A DNA stretch of 58,443 nucleotides from an uncultured Alphaproteobacteria bacterium (GTDB taxonomy: Bacteria; Pseudomonadota; Alphaproteobacteria; Methylaequorales; Methylaequoraceae), in the NCBI GenBank assembly GCA_902530985.1, contig CACACI010000006.1:1-58443 (forward strand), in the 5' to 3' direction. The notes beneath the pieces were generated by a model. That model did not search any database and was not told the origin of the DNA. It saw nothing but the letters and a program-made list of their open reading frames with translations. Positions 52,558 to 58,443 of the stretch are shown here, in pieces; positions within the stretch are counted from its first letter, which is position 1, and the number at the start of each line of letters is the position of its first letter. The position numbers and the translations under genes were made by a program.

Positions 52558-53106
52558 ATGAAAAAACAAGACTTTGTTATGAAGGTAGGAGAATCACTAG
52601 TTGCTGGCGGACCGCCAGGAACTGCGGCAGAACCTGAGGTTGTAATAGGGAAGCTGGATGGTCCTTTTGGCACTGCATTCGCAAATTTAATAGGAAATCA
52701 AATAAAAGGTCATACGAAAGTTCTCGCTATAATGAATACAGACGTTATGGTTAGACCACCTACTTTAATGGTAAGTAAAGTTACAGTCAAAGATGATAGA
52801 TATACAAATATTCTGATGGGCACTGTCCAAGGAGCAATAGCGAATGGGGTTTTAGATTCTGTTCGCGAAGGTTATATTCCGAAAGATATTGTAAATGAAG
52901 TTGGTATTATAGTCTCAGTTTGGTTAAATCCAAGCGTAAGCGATGATAAGAATTTAGACCACCAAATACTTTTTGATATTCATAGAAAAGCCACAACAAA
53001 TGCAATTCAAAAGGCAATGAATGATGAGCCATCAATTGATTGGCTCTTAGAAAATCAGGATAAAATCATACACAAATATTTTGAAAAAGCCTTAAAAGGG
53101 GAATAA
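52558..53106 (+). CDS. Formaldehyde-activating enzyme (Fae)-like protein, catalytic His apparently absent
   Basis: Co-linear with Fae over MKVGESLVAGG...VVIGKLDGPFGTAFANLIGN...LAIMNTDVMVRPPTLMVSKVTVKDDR...GAIANGVLDSVREGYIPKD; RBS AAGGAG; Fae 'AHIDLIIGP' corresponds to 'AEPEVVIGK'. Confidence 0.82.
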   Translation: MKKQDFVMKVGESLVAGGPPGTAAEPEVVIGKLDGPFGTAFANLIGNQIKGHTKVLAIMNTDVMVRPPTLMVSKVTVKDDRYTNILMGTVQGAIANGVLDSVREGYIPKDIVNEVGIIVSVWLNPSVSDDKNLDHQILFDIHRKATTNAIQKAMNDEPSIDWLLENQDKIIHKYFEKALKGE

Positions 53107-53123
53107 GTGCATACACACCCTAT

Positions 53124-53161
53124 AGCCCCAACATTCTGTGTTAATCAGAAAGCATAGGGCT
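53124..53161 (+). terminator. Bipartite hairpin downstream of the Fae-like gene (AGCCC/GGGCT and TTCTG/CAGAA stems)
   Basis: AGCCC-CAACA-TTCTG-tgttaat-CAGAA-AGCATA-GGGCT read by eye; weak T tract after it. Confidence 0.35.
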
Positions 53162-53246
53162 TGTTAAACAATTTTGTGTATATACACTTAAATAAAACAT
53201 TTTTCATTTTTACTCTCATAAGTTGAATAATAACGTTTGCCTGAAT

Positions 53247-54287
53247 TTAGGTCTTAGAAAATCTATGCCTTGTTGTGTTGGCAAAGGCGACGAGCGATAG
53301 CATCACTGGAACTTCGACCAATACACCAACGACTGTGGCAAGTGCCGCGCCTGAATGCAGTCCAAACAAGCTGATGGCAACAGCAACGGCCAGCTCAAAG
53401 AAATTGGACGTACCAATAAGCGCGGCTGGTGCAGCGGTGGTAAAGGGTACGCGCCAGAGATATGTCCAGCCGTAAGCGACAAAGAAGATGCCGTAGCTTT
53501 GTATCAGCAGCGGTATGGCAATCAGGACAATGACCATCGGCTTATCGATGATGGTTTGCGCCTGAAAACCGAAGAGAAGAACAACGGTGGCGAGTAGCCC
53601 CATGATCGAAAACGGCTTTATTTTAGCGGTGAAACGCTGAATGCGTTCATTGTCATGGTTTTTATCCAGTTTGCGGCGGGTGATATAACCAGCTGCTAAT
53701 GGCGTCACAACATATAAAACAACAGAAAGGAGTAATGTTTCCCACGGCACAACAACATCGGTCACACCGAGCAAAAACGCAGCAAGCGGCGCAAAGGCGA
53801 AGATCATAATGATATCGTTGATTGATACCTGTACCAATGTGTAATTAGCATCCCCGCGCACCAGTTGGCTCCATACGAAAACCATCGCTGTGCATGGCGC
53901 AACACCAAGCAAAATCATTCCGGCGATATATTCCTTGGCGGTTTCGGGTGCAACCAATCCGGCAAAGGCATGCTCAAAAAACAACACACCGAGCGCAGCC
54001 ATTGTAAAGGGTTTGATAAGCCAGTTAATCACAAGGGTAATGCAAAGCCCTTTTGGTTTACGGCCAACATCTTTGATGCTGGCAAAATCGACATTGACCA
54101 TCATTGGATAGATCATGATCCAGATGAAAACCGCCACGACCAGATTAACTTGAGCATATTCCAGCTCTGCAACGGTCTGAAAGACGGAGGGAACAGCAAT
54201 GCCTAGCCCAACCCCTGCGGCGATACAAAGTCCGACCCATAAGGATAAATAACGCTCAAAAAAACCAAGAGGAGATTGTTCAGTCAT
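53247..54287 (-). CDS. acr3: ACR3-family arsenite efflux permease
   Basis: [83 protein letters not shown]. Confidence 0.95.
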   Translation of the reverse strand: MTEQSPLGFFERYLSLWVGLCIAAGVGLGIAVPSVFQTVAELEYAQVNLVVAVFIWIMIYPMMVNVDFASIKDVGRKPKGLCITLVINWLIKPFTMAALGVLFFEHAFAGLVAPETAKEYIAGMILLGVAPCTAMVFVWSQLVRGDANYTLVQVSINDIIMIFAFAPLAAFLLGVTDVVVPWETLLLSVVLYVVTPLAAGYITRRKLDKNHDNERIQRFTAKIKPFSIMGLLATVVLLFGFQAQTIIDKPMVIVLIAIPLLIQSYGIFFVAYGWTYLWRVPFTTAAPAALIGTSNFFELAVAVAISLFGLHSGAALATVVGVLVEVPVMLSLVAFANTTRHRFSKT

Positions 54288-54694
54288 AGCAATTCACTTT
54301 CAATTCTGTGTTTCAGTAGATTAAAGGCTTCATCAAAAGCCGCATTAATATCCTCCTGCGTGCTTGTAGCGGCGGCGGGATCTGGGGTACTCCAATGCAG
54401 TTTTTCATGTTGGCCTAAGAAAACGGGACAGCTTTCGGCAGCGGCGGCATCGCAAACGGTGATTACAAGATCAAAATGGCGGTCTGCAAACACATCCCAT
54501 GATTTGCTTTGTGGATCATGGATATCGATATTGTGACGTTTGAGTGTCTCGATAGATTTGGGATGTACAGAGCCCGTTGGATTGCTTCCGGCACTTACGG
54601 CTTCATAACGCCCTTTACCGAGCGTATTGATTAAGGCTTCTGCCATAATGGAACGGCAGCTATTGCCAGTACAAAGAACAAGGATGTGTTTCAT
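54284..54694 (-). CDS. arsC: Arsenate reductase, LMW-PTP-like (ArsC)
   Basis: [66 protein letters not shown]; start at internal Met of ORF 54284..54703. Confidence 0.94.
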   Translation of the reverse strand: MKHILVLCTGNSCRSIMAEALINTLGKGRYEAVSAGSNPTGSVHPKSIETLKRHNIDIHDPQSKSWDVFADRHFDLVITVCDAAAAESCPVFLGQHEKLHWSTPDPAAATSTQEDINAAFDEAFNLLKHRIESELL

Positions 54695-54906
54695 CAGCAG
54701 CATCCACCTTCTTTTTTGGCGACAGGAGCATCATTGAAGAATTCGGCTTCCGCCATGGTGTGGTACGTATCCCATGCGATACCGCTTGGGTCTTTCACCC
54801 ATGTTTTATGGGATTTGGTGTAACAGCAAGTCCTCTCGCCTTCATCGAAGGTAGATAAATCGGCTTGCTTTATGCATTCACGCAAAGCGGTCATTTCGGA
54901 TTTATC
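54694..54906 (-). pseudogene. C-terminal remnant of ArsI/CadI-type glyoxalase-fold protein (N-terminal half missing)
   Basis: DKSEMTALRECIKQADLSTFDEGERTCCYTKSHKTWVKDPSGIAWDTYHTMAEAEFF matches the C-terminal part of ArsI/CadI; in-frame TAA at 54907-54909 directly upstream of DKSE. Confidence 0.78.
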
Positions 54907-54932
54907 TTAGCACAATCTGCAAGAAATAGGAA

Positions 54933-54955
54933 AAGGGTGAGCAAACCTCACCTTT
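54933..54955 (-). terminator. Intrinsic-terminator-like hairpin of the porin gene
   Basis: 9-bp stem AAAGGTGAG/CTCACCCTT (one G-T wobble), loop GTTTG on the minus strand, 28 bp after the porin stop. Confidence 0.6.
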
Positions 54956-54982
54956 AAATAAATTTAAAATTAACTTTAATGT

Positions 54983-56389
54983 TTAAAATTTAGCATGCAG
55001 TCTAGCTTGGATAGACGTCATAGTGTGTCTTCTATCCGCTCTATTACCATCGCTATAAAAGTCATTGTGCCCACCTAAATACACACCTCTTGTAGCATCG
55101 ACCATTAATCTAACATTACTGTTGAAATAGTGATTCAGCCCAATGTGAACAGCTTTGCCATGCGTACCGTTTAAACCATTTAATTCACCGTCTCTGGTAT
55201 CGATCGATTCAAGCATAAATTTGGCTGCAGTACATCCGAATTTAGCTTTACATTTTACGCCACCAATTTTACCTTTTTTTGAACTTATTTTGACCGTTGC
55301 ATCACTATTAAAGAAATATTGACCATAAATAGATCCTCCCTCTGCACTGTAATCATCATAAACGGTGTAACCGTCTCTGCGCTCGCCTGTAATCCAATAA
55401 TATTCTGTAGCTAAATAGTATCTTCCATTAGAATATTGGAATTGAGGCCCACCGTAATGATAGCTAGATATGTTAGAAATAGTGGTATCAACAATTTTTT
55501 CTCCTAGAGTATGCACTCCATTTTGTCGGAAGGAAACGCTTCGTGTGTGATCATTTAGTGGTCTTTCCATTTGCCAAGAGGCTCCCAGTAACCATGTATC
55601 TTTTCCTCCTATGAATTGGTCAAAAAGGCCTTTACCAGTGTAGTGAGCTGCAATTGAGTGGTTCCAAGTAACTTCACCACCATCACCATCTTCTTGCTCA
55701 AGTCTCCATGCACCCTCATTACCATAGCCAATAAGTAACGCTCTTACATGAAATCCCTTCGGAAAAAGTGCCCCACCATTATCATAATGAAGGCCAGCTC
55801 TATGCGCTAGATTTGCAAACTCATTATACATTGGGCGTTCCATCATCAAAATACTATTTGAACTTGTGTTCTCCCAATATCCTCCAGCTGATTTAGCGTT
55901 ACCAAACATGAAAGAACCAATTCCTTTGATTTTCTTTTTGATCAAAGCATCTTTAACATCAACACCCTTCCCGTTTGTATTAGAATCATCAGAAATTGTT
56001 TCGGCAAAGTCAGGTTGAAAGGCCAAACTCCAGCCATCGCCTAAACCTACTTTAATAGAAAATCTAAGTCTTCTAAATTCAGCACCAAAACTATCGAATT
56101 TATTTGCATGACCAACTGAACTATCATTAGTCATACCATCTATATGAGAAATATCATACATAGATCTACCTTTAATCTGGAAAGAATACTTTCCATCAGA
56201 ACTTTCAATACTAAGTCCTTTTCCTTTCTTAAAGAAAGCCTTATTGTTAGTTCCTTTATTAATTTCTTGTTTCATTTTTAGTAATTCATTTTGTAATGCG
56301 TCAATTTGAGCACCGTAATCTTGACTGTGTGCATTTGAATATAACAAACTAATCGCTGATGCAGCCAATCCACAATAAAATTTTTTCAT
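54983..56389 (-). CDS. Phosphate-selective-type porin (OprP/OprO family)
   Basis: Signal peptide, coiled-coil IDALQNELLKMKQEI, FDSFGAEFRRLRFSIKVGLGDGWSLAFQPDFAE, C-terminal aromatic residue HAKF. Confidence 0.88.
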   Translation of the reverse strand: MKKFYCGLAASAISLLYSNAHSQDYGAQIDALQNELLKMKQEINKGTNNKAFFKKGKGLSIESSDGKYSFQIKGRSMYDISHIDGMTNDSSVGHANKFDSFGAEFRRLRFSIKVGLGDGWSLAFQPDFAETISDDSNTNGKGVDVKDALIKKKIKGIGSFMFGNAKSAGGYWENTSSNSILMMERPMYNEFANLAHRAGLHYDNGGALFPKGFHVRALLIGYGNEGAWRLEQEDGDGGEVTWNHSIAAHYTGKGLFDQFIGGKDTWLLGASWQMERPLNDHTRSVSFRQNGVHTLGEKIVDTTISNISSYHYGGPQFQYSNGRYYLATEYYWITGERRDGYTVYDDYSAEGGSIYGQYFFNSDATVKISSKKGKIGGVKCKAKFGCTAAKFMLESIDTRDGELNGLNGTHGKAVHIGLNHYFNSNVRLMVDATRGVYLGGHNDFYSDGNRADRRHTMTSIQARLHAKF

Positions 56390-56433
56390 AATTCTCCTTA
56401 ATCAATATTTATTAAAAAAGGTAATTAACAATT

Positions 56434-56451
56434 GTTACAGTTAAGTGACTG
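56434..56451 (-). promoter_or_regulatory. Candidate Pho box upstream of porin
   Basis: GTTACAG-N4-GTGACTG, same format as the pstS box, about 45 bp upstream of the porin start. Confidence 0.6.
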
Positions 56452-56499
56452 TTTAAAGGCAATTTGATGAAAAGATGAATATGAAAGTTTTTTAAAAGG

Positions 56500-57750
56500 C
56501 TATAATTTATCAAAGCTAATCGAAAATAAAGAGCCCTTGTCAATTTCAGAGTGAATTTTCAATTCAGCATTATGCCTATTAAGAATGTGTTTAACAATCG
56601 ATAGACCAAGACCTGTGTGACCTGTATCCCGCGGCCGTACTGAATCTATTCTGTAGAATCTTTTGGTAAGCATTGGAATATTTTGATTAGAAATTCCAAT
56701 TCCAAAATCTTGAACAATAAACATTACCTTCTTCTGTTTCTTCATTAATTTAATCTGTACGGGTCTTTTAGATTGGCTGTGAGTTATTGCATTCTCAATA
56801 ATATTAAAAAAAACTTGCTGTAATTCTGTTTTATCTCCAATAATTTCAATATTGCTTTTAGGAATCGAAAATTTATATTTAGTTTTGCTCAAAAACTTTC
56901 TTTCCTGACATGTCTTCTTAACGTTTTCTAGAATTTCAATTAGGTTAACTTTTTCTTCTGGGGGGATATACTCTATCCTTTCAATTCTTGAAAGTGACAA
57001 TAAGTCTTTAACCAAAGAGGACATTCTTGTAGCTTCATTGAACATAGTTTTAAGAAAATCCTCTTTTTTTGATTTTATTTTGGGAGGTTCATTTAATAAG
57101 GTTTCACAATATCCCATGATTGAGGCAATTGGAGTTTTTAATTCATGACTAGCATTTGCTATAAAATCTCTCTGAATATTCTGAATATTGTGTTGAGATG
57201 TTGTATCAAATAATCTGATGAAATTTAATTTATTTTTCCCCAAATCTCTTCTGCCAGAAACCCAAATTTTAAAAACTTTCTCTCTTGGATAAATTAAATT
57301 CAACTCTCGCTCAATGGGTTTTTTTTGCTTAACGGATTCGTCAATAAGTGAACTAAGCTCAGGGATTCTTATGGCTGAGAAGATGTTTTTTTGTTTTGAA
57401 TCTTCACCAAATAATTCAATAGCTTGTTCATTCATATCAATAATTAAGTTGTTTTGATCAATAATTAGAAGTGGGTCAGGAAAAAATTTAAAAAAATAAT
57501 CATAAAAAAAAATTCTCAACCGGGAGTACTTGGATTTTTCATTTAGCTTTTTGATAATTAAATTTAGGTTAAAAATAATTGGTTGGAAAAGGTTAAAGAA
57601 GAAAGCCTTATCTGATCGAATAGTATTTCCTTTGAAATCTTGAATCAATTTACTAATTATCCTCAAATCTCTTATGAAAATCACTAATAAAATCACTAGT
57701 ATAAAAAACAAAAAAAGAAATACAATAATTATGTCTTTATGAATAAACAT
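56500..57750 (-). CDS. phoR: Phosphate regulon sensor histidine kinase PhoR
   Basis: PAS region, H-box FIANASHELKTPIASIMGYCETLL, N box NIIENAITHSQ, G box DTGHTGLGLSIVKHIL; next to pho-regulon genes. Confidence 0.88.
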   Translation of the reverse strand: MFIHKDIIIVFLFLFFILVILLVIFIRDLRIISKLIQDFKGNTIRSDKAFFFNLFQPIIFNLNLIIKKLNEKSKYSRLRIFFYDYFFKFFPDPLLIIDQNNLIIDMNEQAIELFGEDSKQKNIFSAIRIPELSSLIDESVKQKKPIERELNLIYPREKVFKIWVSGRRDLGKNKLNFIRLFDTTSQHNIQNIQRDFIANASHELKTPIASIMGYCETLLNEPPKIKSKKEDFLKTMFNEATRMSSLVKDLLSLSRIERIEYIPPEEKVNLIEILENVKKTCQERKFLSKTKYKFSIPKSNIEIIGDKTELQQVFFNIIENAITHSQSKRPVQIKLMKKQKKVMFIVQDFGIGISNQNIPMLTKRFYRIDSVRPRDTGHTGLGLSIVKHILNRHNAELKIHSEIDKGSLFSISFDKL

Positions 57751-57789
57751 GAAAATGATTTAATAATTTGTATACTAATTTAAATAAAT

Positions 57790-58443
57790 ATGAAATTAAA
57801 ACAACCTGATATAAAAGGTTTTAATCCTAAAGAAAAAAAAGACGAAAAATCACAGCCCACTCCTATGATGAGGCAATACTTAGAGGTAAAAAACCGTCAT
57901 AGAGATTATCTGCTTTTTTATAGAATGGGCGATTTCTATGAATTATTTTTTGAAGATGCGAAAATTGCAGCAGCAGAGTTAGGAATTGCTCTCACAAAAA
58001 GAGGAAAGTTAAATGAGAATGATATACCAATGTGCGGAGTGCCTGCACACTCAGCTAGAAATTATTTATCGAGATTAATAAATTCCGGGTTTAAAGTTGC
58101 AATTGCCGAACAGTTAGAAGATTCCAACCAAGTAAAAACCCTAAAGAAAAATCAAAAAATTTTTACTAGGGACGTTGTAAAAATCATTACTCCTGGAACA
58201 ATACTGGACGAAACACTTCTTGATGCAAAGTCAAACAATAATTTATTAAGTGTTTCCTTTATCAAAGGGGAAGTATCTATTTCTTGGACTGACATGACGA
58301 CAGGTTCAATAAAGCTTCAAAAAATGAATCAATCTAATTGTCTTGATGAACTTTGCGAATCAATAATGAGGATTGAACCCGGTGAAATAATTCTTTCAGA
58401 ACACTTAAAAAAAACTAAAATTTTAGATTCAAGATTTAGCAGA
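57790..58443 (+). CDS. mutS: DNA mismatch repair protein MutS, N-terminal part (runs off window)
   Basis: Manual translation MKLKQPDIKGFNPKEKK...TPMMRQYLEVKNRHRDYLLFYRMGDFYELFFEDAKIAAAELGIALTKRG...PMCGVPAHSARNYLSRLI...TPGTILDETLL; open to window end. Confidence 0.95.
   Translation, partial: MKLKQPDIKGFNPKEKKDEKSQPTPMMRQYLEVKNRHRDYLLFYRMGDFYELFFEDAKIAAAELGIALTKRGKLNENDIPMCGVPAHSARNYLSRLINSGFKVAIAEQLEDSNQVKTLKKNQKIFTRDVVKIITPGTILDETLLDAKSNNNLLSVSFIKGEVSISWTDMTTGSIKLQKMNQSNCLDELCESIMRIEPGEIILSEHLKKTKILDSRFSR

Larger units (their letters stand above)
53247..54906 (-). other. Horizontally acquired, GC-richer arsenic-resistance insert arsI'-arsC-acr3
   Basis: Composition shift visible in raw sequence (hand count 32/60 GC on each of lines 53281 and 54361, versus 14/60 on line 45061); three ars genes with overlapping start/stop codons; no arsR. 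Confidence 0.85.

Noticed and set aside
53124-53167. Possible integron attC site (GTTAAAC fits GTTRRRY, with CCCCAAC upstream)
   Set aside because: The 5' box does not fit RYYYAAC (first base C), the boxes do not pair with each other as attC ends should, and no integrase is visible.
53275-54536. Plus-strand ORFs inside acr3/arsC (53275..53475, 53355..53597, 53865..54206, 53890..54111, 54276..54536)
   Set aside because: Antisense to well-matched ars genes; products have no recognisable features and follow from higher GC reducing stop codons.
53190-54925. Direct repeats (target-site duplication) flanking the ars insert
   Set aside because: Only trivial short matches such as CTTAG were seen on both sides; no convincing duplication or transposase/integrase gene in the window.
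1-58443. CRISPR array, prophage, IS transposase or toxin-antitoxin module
   Set aside because: No regularly spaced repeats, no phage structural or transposase motifs, and no TA pair recognised while reading the ORFs.

Overview
AT-rich alphaproteobacterial chromosome segment with dense, mostly intact housekeeping genes. From left to right it carries: the parA 3' end and parB, dnaQ, gshB, ftsK, a ubiH-type hydroxylase, tRNA-Gly(GCC), secB, a Tim44-like gene, mltA, smr, hslUV, a hisB-H-A-F-E operon, xthA, rho, hemJ/hemH/hemE, a putative chromosomal origin (about 22.79-23.08 kb), maf/aroE/coaE, holA/lptE/leuS, yggS, lolA, rdgB/rph, hrcA/grpE/dnaK/dnaJ, dapB, an adenosine-kinase-like gene, a GT2-GT9 fusion, phoB/phoU/pstB/pstA/pstC/pstS, a Fae-like gene, an arsenic-resistance insert, a phosphate-type porin, phoR and the 5' end of mutS. 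Two regions deserve most attention. First, the hemE-maf intergenic region looks like an oriC, with CtrA-like TTAA-N7-TTAA(C) sites and DnaA-box-like sites. Second, the pho locus (about 46.5-57.8 kb) contains a GC-richer arsI'(truncated)-arsC-acr3 insert without arsR, lying directly downstream of a porin with a candidate Pho box, next to a Fae homologue that seems to lack the catalytic His. All calls come from reading the sequence and the supplied ORFs; no database search, folding or skew calculation was run. Taxonomy below 'AT-rich (probably marine) alphaproteobacterium' is not claimed.
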